A stretch of 64,000 bases of DNA from Meloidogyne chitwoodi (GCA_015183035.1 JACZZP010000010.1:124001-188000); one strand, 5' to 3'. Counted from the stretch's first letter, positions 1-12,895 are shown. Notes: generated by a model from the sequence alone, not told the origin. Program-made: numbers and translations.

Positions 1-350
1 ACACTCTAACAGGTTGATAACGCCTGTTTCTCTCGTTTTCTCTTTAAAGTGTTGAAAGGTTTTTGTGTCCCATGAGAATAAAATGATCAAAACTTGAAGA
101 GCGGAAGCTATAAAAGTATCAATATATATTTATTATATTCTGAGTAGAAACAGGCGTTTTCAAGGGAAATGAAATGAAAGGTATATATATATAAATGGGT
201 CGACAGAGATGAATCAGAAAAAAAGATGGGAAAGGGAATAAAGGAAGTATAGGAAAAAGAGGAAGAAGTGATCATCGTTCATATTGGAAAATTAAAAAAT
301 ACGATTAAAATACAAAAAAAAATCAAAAAAAAAGGAAAAAATAATAATAA

Positions 351-516
351 AAAATCTCGTTATAGTGACACCCCAAGGGGTCAACAAAGTGGTGTCACTA
401 TATCCGGAGTGACTCAATATACGGTCCTCTAGGTGAGAAAATCCGAAAGGGACAGATTTTTTGCATTACAATATTCAATTGGAAATTATACCAAGATGTC
501 ACTATAACGAGATTTT
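351..516. mobile_element. MITE with about 20-bp terminal inverted repeats
   Basis: The left end AAAATCTCGTTATAGTGACA at 351-370 is the exact reverse complement of the right end at 497-516. The 166-bp interior has no ORF. It contains GTGTCACTATA near 392, a further copy of the end motif. Perfect ends and a non-coding interior indicate a miniature inverted-repeat element. The flanks are A/T runs, so the target-site duplication cannot be defined and the superfamily is unknown. Confidence 0.75.
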
Positions 517-2141
517 AACTGAAAAAGACCTTTGGAGGGTATAATCATGAAAAATTCTTTTTCGGGTTGATTTATGTGATAATTTAAAAATATAGTAAAA
601 AATTGTATCCATGGAAATAAAGAAAAATTATGAAATAAAAAGGTATTTGAAAAATAAAAAAATTTTTTTAATAAAATTAATTTTAAAGTAAATAATAAAT
701 AACGTAGTTTGAACTAAAATAATACAATAAAAATATATTTTAACGTTCAAAAATTATTATAAAAATGAGTAACAAAATAAAAAAAAAATTTCTTATCAGA
801 ATATAAAGTATAATCATTTAACTATGCAAATATAACAAAACATTTATTTATATCAATATTTAGACGTGAAAAAAAATTGAAAATGCAAATACATGTCCTT
901 GTTTTATTGTCATGAATCATTTAATATTTTTAAAGCAAAGTGTGAATCATAAACATGGAATATTTTTGAAAATAAGAATAAACTTCCGGAGAATGTTTTT
1001 TTGCTATTTTGTTAATTTTGGAATTTTTGTTTTTTTGTAAGGAGAAATTATGAAAAAATGAAAGTAATGCGAGTAGACCAAGGTAGCGCGAAAAATCATA
1101 ACTCTTGAAATAATGGACCGTTATGAATAAAATTGTTATCATTCGATAGAGGATTAAATTTGCTACAAAATAGAATTAAAATAAAAATTTTATTTGGCAA
1201 AAAAAAGGGTTAAACGTCAAAGAGCGTAAGTAACACTCTGTGGAGAAGTAAGAACAAAAACTAGCGCAATAAAAAATAAATTAAAAAATTAAAAAATTAT
1301 AAATCCAAATTATAAAAGGAATAAAGGAATTTAATACATTTTATAAGTTAATTTTAATGCAAATAAAATAGTAATAATATGAAAGAAAAATTAATTTTAA
1401 ATTGAAGTCGATAGAATTTGGGGTGGTTAATAATATTAAAATAGTGATTGGAAAATTAAAAAAAAAGTAAAAAATTGAAAAAATGTGCATTAGATAAATA
1501 AATTATTCTCCTTTTAGTATTATTTGTTGGCCAAATTATACCAAAAAATGACCAAAAAAAGATGAGCGTTGATTATTTTAAACAAAATCTTAGAAAAGCA
1601 TTAAAAATAATTTTAAAGTACATAAACATTAAGAGCAGTTGCCTAAGTTTAATTGACAATAAATCAGAAAAGAAAAAAATTGAAGGTGGGCAAGACTGAT
1701 CAAAAAAAAAGAAGGCAAGCACCGTTTACTTTATTATAAGAAAATTAATTGGTTTTGGTCTAAAATTTTTATTTAAAAGAAAATACTTGAAGAAAATAAA
1801 GATGAAGTGTTTTGTGCGCAAAAGATGTAATAAAAGAGTGAGGTCATTTTGCGGGTCCAGCCGGGAGAGAAAAGTAAAGGTAAGGGGTAGTCTGGAGGAA
1901 ACAAGTGGTGGTGCGTAAGGAACATAAACTGCGCAATAGAGAACACAAAGCAAAAGCAAAAAGCCGATCAATCGTTATGACGCAGCAATTGAGTAAAAAG
2001 GTAAACAAGAAAATAAGATGACTTTAGATACTTTTAAGAACACAAAAGCTTTAAATGTGTGTGGGAGGAACAAAAGTAACTCAGGTGTGTTCTGACGGCA
2101 TAACACAAAAATAAAGTAACCATTAGGGAAGCTTTTTATAT

Positions 2142-2345
2142 TATTCGATAGAAAATTAAATTTGCTAGAAAATAAATGGAAAACAAAATTTTGTTCCAAT
2201 AAACAAAAAAGTTATGGACAAAAACCTCTGAGTTAAACACAAGGTTAGTTTTCTAATCATAACTTTTGTAATTCTTAATATAAAATTCTAATTTCTTTTT
2301 TATTTGATAGAGAATTTAATTTTCTATCAAAAGATAATAAAATAA
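2142..2345. repeat. Dispersed palindromic repeat, full copy
   Basis: The left arm carries ATTCGATAGAAAATTAAATT and the right arm near 2308-2330 carries the near reverse complement ending in TTTTCTATCAAA. The middle holds AAAAGTTATGGACAAAAACC. The same layout recurs at 5081-5330, 31638-31880, 35685-36250, 40475-40620, 41250-41580, 43131-43260 and, as half copies, near 1139, 37575 and 48425. It is non-coding and probably a MITE-like family. Confidence 0.6.
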
Positions 2346-3450
2346 TAAAGGTTTATCCATTCAAGATTTCAGAAGCAAAAACTCAACTTAGCGCGACCCA
2401 ACGTAATTGAATAGTAAAAATAAAAGTTCACAACTACTATTTGCTATAAATTTTATTTTATTTATAAAGTTTGCTAGTATCTGCTCAATTTATTTTTCCT
2501 TCAAGTGAGTGTAACTGTTCTCTTCTTTATTTTCTTTTATTTTCACCTTAAGTGATCTCTCCTACACATATAAGGGTTGGCCTTCACCTTTTGCAATTTT
2601 TCAATTAGAGCGCGCCTGGTACTGATTAGACATATATAAGATTAAAGAAGAAGATGACAGACAGGTGGCCTTTCGATTTGAAATAAATTATTTTTCAATA
2701 AATGATGATCGTCTATTATATAATGATAATGTGAAGAGGGAAAAGGACTGTTAAGAGACTGTTTTTCAAATTAATTAATTTTTTTGGATATGATTAAATA
2801 GAATTCTAACTTAAAAATATCTTTATACTGATCGAGATTTTATCAAATTTCTATCAGCTCCTATATATATAAAATAGTTAAATTTTGCTAAATTGATATG
2901 TATACATTATCCCTTATTAAATAAAAATAAAATTAAAGCTTCAAAGTAGCCTGTTTTTAATAACAAAAATATACAGGACAGAAACGAGCAAATAAATAAA
3001 AATAAATTAATCAAAACAATTGACAGTTGGGAGAAATAGAAAGATGACGTTGACTAAATGAAAAACAACGAGGTGATTTAAGAAGAACACACAGAAGAAG
3101 AAGAAAAGAGGAAATTTAGCAAAAATAATAAATGTGATTTAATGATTTATTAAATAAATAAATTTTATAACAATTGGCTATTTTATTAATTTTTTGCAAA
3201 TTTTTCTAAAATTAGATATCAAGGCTTATTAGAAGGTGATTTAATAATAAAACAATTAAAAAAAAATAATAATAATGGTAAATTTATTCTATCTTTTTTT
3301 CTAAAGGATAGAATAAATTCTAAACAAATTAGAAGGCTCTGAAAGCTGTTTCTTTAAATTCAAATAATTTGTTTTAATTTATCGTTCAAAATACTAAATA
3401 AAATATAAAAATAGGTAGAGAATATTAGAAATAATAAAATAAAAAGATAG

Positions 3451-3530
3451 GTCATTGGTGGCTCAGTCGGTAGTGTGTTTGCCTGTGGTTGTGGCCTGTA
3501 GTTTTGTTTGTGTGGTTCGATGCTTTTTGT
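3451..3530 (+). repeat. tRNA-like SINE head or tRNA pseudogene
   Basis: An A-box-like block (TGGCTCAGTCGGTAG) near 3459 is followed about 50 bp later by a B-box-like block (GGTTCGATGC) near 3514, the spacing of an internal RNA polymerase III promoter. A full cloverleaf cannot be drawn. A tRNA-derived SINE head or decayed tRNA gene is therefore more likely than a working tRNA. Confidence 0.4.
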
Positions 3531-4497
3531 CGGTTTTCTTTGAGTTAACAAATTTTATTATGATAAATCATAAAATTTTATTTTGTCGAATTTTAATGAA
3601 ATTTCTACTTATTAAATTATGTGCCAATCGTTATATTTTTTGTATTTTTCTATTCACACCAAAGCTCATCAAAGAACTTATATATACACTTTTAATATGA
3701 CGATTTTATTTAAAGCAATTATTAAATAAATTTGATTTGGTCTATTAGCTAAAGCTATAAGCGGTTTTTATGTTACTGCTTTTCTTTATTTTGCGTAAAA
3801 GTGACGCAGAAATTTTGTTTTTTTCAATAGGTGGTAAATAATAATAAATACATAAAATAAAATAAAATTATTAATTTACCAAATTTAGTATATAAATTGT
3901 GATAATGTTTATATAAATTAAATTTATTTAAATTAATATATATTAATCAAATTAAAAATATACATATACATAAATAAAAATTAAAATAATTGGGCGCAAG
4001 CAGAAGAAAATGAAGGGAATTAATCCCATTTCACTTTTTTTTTATTGTTTTATTTTTAAAAATATATTTTCTTCAATTTCCTCTTACTTTCTATATTTTA
4101 ACTGTAAAAATATATTTTTAGTAAATATATTTATTTTTTCTCTCACAGATATCGTCACCATAAAAACAAAAAGTACGTCAATTGCCAACTTTAAAATCCT
4201 TAAAAAAGGAAAGAAAAAAAGGAAAAGAAGATCAAAAGATAGAAAAGGAAATACTGGAACGTCAATTTTTTTTTATTTGCAAATATGACGTAGAAAGTGG
4301 AATTAATTTTATTTAAAAAATAAACAAAATTATAATTGAAATATTGCCATTTCTGAAAATTAGAAAAAAAGTTAATTTTACGATTAAATGACAAAAAAAT
4401 TAAATATAATTTTTTTAAATTTTTAAAAATAAATTTTAAAAATTAAATTTAATGAAGAAATACATATAACTTATTTAGTTTAGAATTGACTAAGGTT

Positions 4498-4571
4498 GTT
4501 TCTTAGCTCAGGTGGTAATGTGCTTGATCAGAGAACAAAATGATGTGGGTTCGAGTCTTACTAGAAGAAAT
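4498..4571 (+). repeat. tRNA-like element with acceptor-stem pairing
   Basis: This 74-nt segment begins GTTTCTT and ends AAGAAAT, which can pair over seven positions with one G-U. It has an A-box-like TAGCTCAGGTGGTAATG and a B-box-like GGGTTCGAGTC. The D stem and anticodon loop do not fold canonically, and there are extra bases between the T arm and the acceptor. A SINE head or tRNA pseudogene is favoured over a functional tRNA. Confidence 0.4.
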
Positions 4572-5080
4572 AATTTATTAGGTTACTGTGTTTATGCGAA
4601 ATGAACAAAACATGTTTCAATCTGCAAAAAAAACGTGTTTTTAGAATAAAATTTATTGTTTTCACCTCTGTTTATTTAAAATAAAATAGTTAATTTTTTA
4701 AAAAACAAAATTCGATTATTTTATTGCTTTTCTTGTTTCCAAGGTGTCACCGCCTTTGCCAGCATTTAATTTTCTTTTTTTCAATTATTTCCGAACAATT
4801 TACTTTCTCCTTATAACAAATAAAAATCTATTAAGTTCAACTTTTTAATGCTGCGCGTTTTACTTTTGAGTCTTTAAAATTTGCCGAAAAACGTTGAACA
4901 AAGTCATTTAAAATATTTTTTAAATATTTTCCTATTTTTTATTGCTACGAATTTTACCTTTATTTTTACTTGAAAATTCCGCCTTTTGATATCTTCAATT
5001 TAAATGTTAAGGACACATACCCTACTTGAGTCTCAGCCGAATAACATTGGAAATAATAAATATTTTTTGTTATTTAAAAC

Positions 5081-5330
5081 TCATTCAATAGAGTATTAAA
5101 TTTTCTACTAAATATAAAATAAATAATAATTTTAGATTAAAATTTAAAAAGTTATGGTCGAAAAACCTTTAAAAATTGACAAAACTGCAGTTTATTTGCT
5201 ATAACTTTTTAATATATTATTTCTTAAGTTTTTTGTTGATGATTTAATTCTCTATCAAATGAAACAAAAATTATTAAAAAAGGTTAATCCTTTATAGAGT
5301 TATGAGTCAAAAACCAGTAGAAACTCAAGC
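5081..5330. repeat. Dispersed palindromic repeat, full copy
   Basis: This member of the family described at 2142-2345 has a left arm with CATTCAATAGAGTATTAAAT, a centre with AAAAGTTATGGTCGAAAAAC, and a right arm with TTTAATTCTCTATCAAATGA. It lies about 270 bp upstream of the TRPV start codon. Confidence 0.6.
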
Positions 5331-5594
5331 GTTAAAAAAATCTCTTTTTCCTTCTTTCAGCTAATAAATAAAAAATTAAAATAAGGCTAGTATATTAAAC
5401 ACACTCAAGTGTGTGGTTAATAAATAGAAAGAAAGGCAGCAGTTTTTCGTGCGAAAATTAAATGAAAAATGGATTATTGTCACATCATAGCGGTTTTTGC
5501 TTTAAAAATTAATTTTTTTACTTAAAAATTTTTTTTATTAATTTAAGAAAAACAAATTTAATTATTTATTATTTAAAAATTTAATTTTTTGTAA

Positions 5595-8500
5595 ATGAAA
5601 TTTCGTTGGTTTCTATCATCTTTGTTTAATGATGATGGTCAAGATTTTGTCGGTAATGGTGCTTCCTTTGACCCTGACGATCGTTGGTCAAATGTTTATA
5701 GAGAAAGAGAAAAAAATAGTATTTATAAATGGGTTGGAATCAGAACAGGTAGAAATACTTTTAAAAAATTAAAAAAAATTAAATTATTATTTAAAGGAGG
5801 AGAACTTATAAGCGTTTATGAAAAGGAAGGAGAAGAGGGGGTACTTAGTTTTGCTCAAGAGAAGATTGAATCAAGGTTTCTAAGTTACTAAAATAAATAA
5901 TTTAAAAGACCTAAAATTTTTTTTACGTGAAAACTTTCAGTTTGTATAATGATGGGCAAGCTCCTCAATTAATTAAATTTGTTGATTATGTAAGATGGAA
6001 AAAATCAGTAAATATAGAATTTGGTATAATTGATGAAAAAGAAGACTTTAATGAAGCAAAATCATCATTTCGAGAACATGAAGCTCAATGGCGTTTAAAT
6101 AAAAGAGGAGTTGAAGGAGAAACTTTAATACATTTATTATTAAATAGAGAAGAACCTGTTTGTCAAGAAATCGCTAGAATACTTGTTAATAAATATCCCG
6201 GGTTGGCTAAAGATATTTATTTAGGAGAAGATATGTTTGGTTAGTTAATGTTCTTATAATGTCCTTATAAAAAATATTTTAAAAATATAATTAAATTTTA
6301 AGGCCAAAGCTGCCTCCACCTTTCTATAGTTCATGATGACTACGATACAGTTCAATTATTATTAGAAAGTGGTGCTTCTGTAAATGCTAGGGCTACAGGA
6401 GACTTTTTTATGCCTGAAGATTGGGAAGAAAAGGATATAAAAACAATGGATTATCAAGGATATGCATATTATGGAGAATATCCTTTAGCCTTTGCTGCTT
6501 GTTTTGAAAACAAAGATATTTACGATCTTTTGGTAAAATTTAATTAAAAAATGGCCTATTCAGTGCGGATACAGAGAAAACCTTTTAATAAAATTAAAAT
6601 TTATTTTTAGATACAGTATGGTGCTAACCCAGACCTTCAGGATATGTTTGGAAACACTGTGGTGATTTATTGCTATAATTAATTTAATTTTTTAAATTTT
6701 CAGTTACATATGTGTGTAATTAAAAATAAAAATGTAAGAAAATAATTTTTAAAAATAAATTTAAATAAAAATTTTTAAGGCAATGTATAGCTATGCAGTA
6801 AGACATTGGCATAAACCAGCTCATACAAACATTGTTAATCATGCAAGTTATACTCCCCTAACACTTGCAACAAAACTTGGAAGAAGACAAATATTTGATG
6901 AAATGTTAGAATTAATGAAGGTTTTTATTTATTTTGTAAAAAACACATTTTTTTTATCAAAGGTTGAATTTTGGCGTTTTTCTGATATGACCTGTAGTGC
7001 ATACCCTGTATATTAATAAAATTAAATCTAAAAATTGAATCATTTTTCAGTTGGATGCTCTAGACACTGTTAGACCTGACGGTTCAACAAGTGTGTTTTT
7101 ATATTTTTATTTATGTCAAAAAGAAAAATACAAATTCAGAATTATAAAAATTAAATGATATTATTACAATTACAAACCAGAATTAAAAAATACATTTAAC
7201 TTAAAACATAAGTTTACAACTTAAAACTTAAGTTTTAACTTAGATATTCTGGTTTAATTATGTCTATAAAATTGATTAAATCAGAATATATAAATCAGAA
7301 TTAACAAACTTAACATAAAAACTTGAAAATAAATAAAAACTTTTAAGACTATAACTCAGTATTAATGACGGTAATAAACGGAAACACACCGGAGCACTTG
7401 GAAATGATAGGTAGTGAAGTAATTCAACGCTTGTTAGCTGACAAATGGAAAGCGTTTGCAGAGGCAAATAAATTTTTTATTTATAAATTTTTTAATTATT
7501 ATTTTTTAAGCGAAAACTTTTTCAACGTTTAGCTCTGTTAGTATTTCATTTAGTTTGTATTTGTTTTGTTGTTTATTTGCGCCCAGTAGATATAAAACGT
7601 TTATATTTAAAGGAGCCTATATGGATTGATTGGGTAATGTAAATTTTTTTTAATTTAAAATTTAATTTTAAGCTTAGAATAGTTTTCGAAATATTCACAA
7701 TTATTAGCTGTTTATGGTTCGTATTAGGCCAACAATTTAGTGAACTTCGAACACAAGGAATTTATGATTATTTAAGAAATTTGGTAAAATTTAAATTAAA
7801 AAATTTAAATTATAAAATTTAAATTAAGATGAATGCACCCTCAAAAATTGTTTATTTATTTGCAAATTTGTGCCTTCTTGCATGTATTCCATTACGGTTT
7901 TTGGAAATGACACTTTTGGAAGAAGCTTTACTATCATTTGCATTACCAGGTTTTTGAAAAAAAAATTTTAATTTAAAAAATAATTAAAAATTATTTTTTG
8001 TTCTATAATATTTAAAAAATTAAAGAAAATTTTTTAAAATTCCAAAAAAATAAAAGGTTCTTGGATGTTTTTGCTCTTTTTTGCTCGTAGCGCTAAACTT
8101 ACTGGACCCTTTGTGCAAATGATTTATAGTATGATTGCTGGAGATTTGGTTTTTAATTTATTAAATTTATTTTATAATTAAAATTAATTTTTTAAGTTTC
8201 GATTCGCAATTATTTCGTCCATCTTCTTAATATCCTTTTCACAAGCATTTTTCTTTTTGGGAAAGGATATAAACGCAAAACGGGTATTTAATTAAAACTA
8301 AAAAAATAACAAAAATCTTAACTTAATTTTTAACAGCATCTTGGAGAAAAAGACCCTTATTATTGCAACTTAGGCCAAGATGATCATAAAGTTGAAAATT
8401 ATGCTACGGCTCTAGACACATTTATGACACTTTTTAGAATTTGTATGAATGGAATGGATGTTAGTGTTTAAAATTTTAAAAATTACTTAAAAAAATAAAA

Positions 8501-10522
8501 TTATTTTTTAGTATGAGGAATTTAGTTGTTCAAATTATGAACCCCTCACCAAAGCTCTTTTTGTCCTAATGATGTTTATTATGCCTATTGTAAGTTTATT
8601 TAAATTAGATTTTCTTATTGTTAGTAAAGTCTTGTGTTTTATAATTATTTTTAAATTTTATTAAAAATAGATGATGACAAATATTCTTATTGCAATGATG
8701 GGCACTACTTATACAAATATTATAAGTCAGGCGGAAATGGCTTGGAGACAGCAAGTTTGTGAATATTTTACAAACTTGTTTTTTATTATAATATTCCGGA
8801 AAATTAAATATAGTTCAGAAAAAATATATCCGGAAAATTAAATATATTCCGGAAAATTAAATATATTTATGGAAACTTAAATATATTTCCGGAAACAAAT
8901 ATTTTCCGGAAAAATTTAATCTTTTACTTTTTTAAGTATGCTCAAATTGTAATGGTTTTAGAGCGTAGTGTAGATAAACAAACATTGGCAACAGTACAAT
9001 TAGATTATTCTATAAGAATGAATGATCCTGGAAGAGAAACTCGCGGTTTAATGGTTATTAGACAAACAAAAAAGACTAGGGCTAAACAACGAAAACAAGC
9101 CATTACTAATTGGAAAGTATTTTTTGATGATTACATTTAATCCCAAAATTAAAAAAAATTTAGTCTATTGGTCGTAAAGTAATAACAATGGCAAAAGAAC
9201 TTGGTTTAGAATCAACTAGTTATTTACTTCACAGTCATGATAGATTAGTTACTGATGAAACTATTGGGGGAGGTGGACAAAATCCTAGAGGCTCGTTTGG
9301 AATTCGTCCAACAACTTCAATTGCTGGAAATAATTCTCCTCATAGCTACAGGCCTGGCGGTGGAAGAAAAATTAATACAAGAGGAGGAGAGGAAGTAGAA
9401 GTAGAAAATGGTGATTTTCAGGAAGAGATGAACAAAACAAACAATGGAAATGATGGAATTTCGGTAAAAAATACTTTAAAAAAGTAAAATTTTAAGGAAA
9501 ATTTTAAAAAATAAACTACAGAATATCAACTTTCAATACTACCGATTAGGAGAACGTCAAATGTCCCCTGCATTGAGACATGTTGTCACACACGCAGCAA
9601 TAAACAATGCAAAATTAATGCAAATGAATACTCAAAAACAGGTTTTTAAAATAACTTTTTAAATATAAAATTATTTTAGTTACAACTAGCAGGTCATCGT
9701 AAACTTGCTAATGGAAATATTCTCCCAGGGGTAGCAGACGCAGCTAGGCGACTTTTAGTGTCTGCTAAAGGAACATCTGAAGAACGGATAATTTCTTCTT
9801 TTACAGAAATTAGATTACCAGTTAATCAACATGTTCATCTTACTCAACGTCAATTAGCCCCATCTATTGGAAGTAAAGTTAGGGGTGTTGAAATGCTTCC
9901 TTCTATTGATGTTCCAAATATTCCTTCAAGTGAAACAAAAAATGGTATAATTTTTATTAATGAAGGTATTTAAAACTTGAAAATAAGTTTCCAACAATTT
10001 AAGTTTACTAAAAATACAATAATCATTTCCGGAAAACTTGAATAAATATTAAACTTAAATAATTTTACAAAACTTAAGTTTACTAAAAATACAATAATCA
10101 TTTCCGGAAAACTTGAATAAATATAAAACTTAAAATAATTTTTTTATTTTATTTAAAAAATAAGTGCAATTTAAGATACCTACTTTCCTCCAATAAGTGA
10201 ACAAAATGAGTTTGAAAATAATAATAAAATAATTCAAATGGATGAGGGTAGAATAGTTACAAATAGTGAACCTTCAAGTGATTTAGAAAATGAAAGAAAA
10301 GATTTGTATAAAAAAAGATTATCAACAGAAATTGATCCTGAAAAAATTAAAGCAGCAAATTTATTCAGAAAAAAGGATAGTCCACAAGAAGCAAATAGAA
10401 AAAGAAAAAAAATTACAAAAATAAATAAATCCATTTCAATATCAGCATCTTCTTCTGCTAATTCTTCTAATGATTCTAGAAAAGATGAAAAAATGAATAA
10501 AAATGATAAAAAAAATTATTAA
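5595..10522 (+). CDS. osm-9: TRPV-family cation channel (OSM-9-like)
   Basis: Predicted non-selective cation channel of sensory neurons; C. elegans OSM-9 acts in chemo-, osmo- and mechanosensation. About 21 short exons give a protein of roughly 1,050-1,080 residues, a little longer than I recall for C. elegans OSM-9. The first exon runs 5595-5875 and the second 5941-6239. Ankyrin repeats follow, for example [20 protein letters not shown] at about 6315-6375 and the block near 6850. Six membrane segments are encoded between about 7510 and 8740. A pore region around [13 protein letters not shown] spans the junction near 8460-8515, and the S6/TRP-box part ([14 protein letters not shown]) lies near 8680. 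The tail after 8940 is long, charged and low in complexity. The intron at 7464-7510 needs a GC donor. The gene ends about 100 bp from the convergent deiodinase gene. TRPV identity is firm; orthology to osm-9 rather than an ocr gene is an inference. Confidence 0.88.
7464..7510 (+). other. GC-AG intron in the TRPV gene
   Basis: The exon before reads ...AFAE and the exon after reads [13 protein letters not shown]. The only junction that keeps this frame uses donor GAG|GCAAAT and acceptor TTTAAG. The 47-bp length is not a multiple of three, so retention would shift the frame. Two similar introns occur at 45454-45498 and 55851-55889. Confidence 0.6.
8780..8925. repeat. TTCCGGAA minisatellite in a TRPV intron
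   Basis: A unit of about 22 bp built on TTCCGGAAAATTAAATATAT is repeated imperfectly four to five times inside one TRPV intron. A related pair of units lies in the last intron at about 10020-10140, with blocks AACTTAAGTTTACTAAAAAT and TTTCCGGAAAACTTGAATAA. Confidence 0.7.
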
Positions 10523-10624
10523 AATTCAGCATAAAATTTATTTATATCTTTGTGTTTTAAATTTTTTATATTTGTTTTTAAATAATATTTTAACATTTTA
10601 AAATTCTTTTTAAATTTATTAACA

Positions 10625-12282
10625 TTAATAAATGCGCATAATATCTTCAATATTTCTTTTTCGTATATCAGGAACGAGAACACCATCTGCAGCATATCCT
10701 AATGGAAGAAGAACGCTAACCTAGTAGAAAAAAATAGTTCAAGTTTTTTTAATCTCTCAAGAAAATTTATTTAAAAATTATCAACTTTTTCGTTTATGGG
10801 ACGTTGCAGAATTTCACGTATTGCAGAGCCTGCATTTAAAGGCGTAGAGACTACAGTAACCAATCCAGCATTCTTAAGTTTAATGAAGAATAGATATTTT
10901 TATTTTCTCAATTTATTAATACTATACTATTATAAAATCAAAAAATTTTGACGATGTACCATAACAAAAATTTGATTTTTTCAAATTAAAAATTTTTTTT
11001 TTCATTTTTTGAAACATATAAAAATTTTTACATGAATTGCAGCAACTAAAATTCCCACTGCTATAGCTGTGCTTTGTTCACTGTAATAAGTTGGTTTCCT
11101 CTCCCTTTGTTCATCCAAATAATAAGGCTGAAATAATTTTTTTAATATTTAAAAAATAATACGAACATGTTTCATAACAACAATTAAATAAGGCGCCTCA
11201 GTTAAATAAGGCTTATTCCAATTAACGTTTAAATGGGAAACATCCAAAACCCATTGGGCACCCATTCGTCGAGAATAATTTATTTGTTCTTCTTCTTCTA
11301 CAACTTCCCTAATTGCTCTTTTAATTTTTGAACTTTCAACTACGCAAAATGTCCAAGGTTGCATATTTGCTCCACTAGGGGATGTTCCTGAACATAAAAG
11401 TAATTTTTACTTTAAAATAAAAATGATTAATCTTTTCGTCAAATAAATTTTAATTTTCTTTACCAGCAGTTTTTATCAAATTTTGTACAAGTTTAATAGA
11501 AATAGGTCTACTGCTAAAACAACGAACACTTCTTCTTGTCTTCATTTGTTCATAAAAAAGTTGTGAACGTTTAAGCATTTCATGTTCTGTATATTTTATT
11601 GGGTGAAAAGGAAGTTCGGAAGGAAACTGTTGTAATATGTTGTCATGTTCGTCCATTGCAACATCCAAGTCTGATCCAACCTTTTTTTCTCATTATTAAA
11701 AAGAAACAAATCAAAAATATTTAAATTTTTTTGTAATCCGTAAACTTAAATAAATTTTTCCGATTTTAATAAAAATAAAATCATCCCAGAAACTTAAGTT
11801 TTTGGAAAAAACAATATTCATTTCCGGAAAACTGAAGAAATATAAAACTTGAATAAATTTTTCAAAAACTTAAGTTTAAGAAAATACAATAATCTCTGTT
11901 TTTATTTCGTATTTTAAGCCTTTGAATTTGTAAATATAAATAATTATATAAATATTATACAAACCCCTTTGTCTATAAACTCTCTTTCTTCTTCATCAAC
12001 TTTTTTATTGCTGCTTTTTCTTCTATCAAAACTTCTGTCTCCACATTCAGATAACCTTTTCCTTAACGAACTTATTGAAGCCCTAACCATTCTTTGAGCA
12101 TTTTGAGTTAAAAATGAGCGTAAAAGTGATCTGAATTGGACAATAATAAAAGTAGCTACAAATGTAAAAGCTGCAGAATTTAAATGCCAAACTTGTATTG
12201 AATTTATAAAATTTTTGGCTATATCAAAGCCCGAAGAATTTGAGGAAGCGGAAGAAATTGAAGGATTTTGAGGTTGACACAT
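10625..12282 (-). CDS. sup-18: Iodotyrosine deiodinase-like nitroreductase (SUP-18-like)
   Basis: Predicted membrane-anchored FMN enzyme of the nitroreductase superfamily, related to mammalian iodotyrosine deiodinase. In C. elegans the family member SUP-18 modulates the two-pore potassium channel SUP-9. Exon 1 (12282-11965) has an N-terminal hydrophobic segment (FTFVATFIIVQF). Exon 2 (about 11680-11464) carries MKTRRSVRCFSSRPI, the FMN phosphate-contact region. Exon 3 (from about 11388) carries GTSPSGANMQPWTFCVV, the hallmark IYD segment. Later exons encode QSTAIAVGILVAAIH, NAGLVTVVSTPLNAG and a C-terminal block ending MRIY. Length is about 340 residues, close to family size. Homology is clear; the channel-regulating role is inferred from the C. 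elegans gene. Confidence 0.88.
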
Positions 12283-12895
12283 TTTTAATGAAAACGATTA
12301 ATATCAAATTTTAATTTTTTGTAGAGGTTAAGAGAAGTTTAAAAAATAAATTGATTATGTTTGAAAAATAAAATATATGAATTAAAAAAAGAAAATTAAA
12401 TAACCTCCAAAAGTTCCCCTAAACACTAATTATTTTTTTACACTTTTTGATTGATCAGTGAGTTTATGTATAGTAAATGAGAGAAGAGAATGTTTTTATT
12501 TTATCGATTAAAAGCTAAAAACTTTTACGTGGTTAGATCGCTAATTTGGTAGATGTTACATGTGTTTTATAGTGTTTTATAGTTAAAAAGGTTGAAATTG
12601 GATATCTTAAAAAGTATAAGTATGTATATAATAGTGATCAAAATAAAACTAATACTTTTTATTTTCCGGAACTTAGCGATATGAAAGTAAAAAACAAATT
12701 ATCTTAAAAATCAAAGCACAAAAACTCAAAAAAGTTATAAAATATTAAAATGGCAAAATTTATCTTTGGCAGACACAAAAAATCACAAAATTGTAAAATT
12801 ATCAATGATTTTTAATTGAAAAAGGTAATTTCTTGTTATGGCATACAAAAATTATAAAATAAAATAGATCCAGGAAATATATTTAAGTTTACATG
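12283..12895. other. Intergenic, probable sup-18-like promoter side
   Basis: About 600 bp of AT-rich sequence upstream of the minus-strand deiodinase gene. I see no ORF, no tRNA and no clear regulatory motif. Confidence 0.4.

Larger units (their letters stand above)
1..5594. other. AT-rich gene-poor left flank
   Basis: No convincing gene was found here. The open frames are short, low in complexity (rich in F, K, N, I, L) and lack recognisable domains or consistent splice sites. The stretch holds a MITE at 351-516, two tRNA-like segments at 3451-3530 and 4498-4571, and copies of a dispersed palindromic repeat near 1139, 2142-2345 and 5081-5330. The last few hundred bases probably include the promoter of the TRPV gene that starts at 5595. 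Confidence 0.6.

Noticed and set aside
930..2199. Three minus-strand ORFs of 70-81 residues as genes
   Set aside because: They are made of A/T-run codons, lack domains and consistent splice partners, and overlap the dispersed repeats.
4010..4394. Overlapping ORFs on both strands as small genes
   Set aside because: Low-complexity K/N/F/I-rich translations in an A/T desert; neither strand shows codon structure.
4498..4571. Functional tRNA gene
   Set aside because: The acceptor stem pairs, but the D and anticodon stems do not fold properly and the T-arm spacing is wrong.
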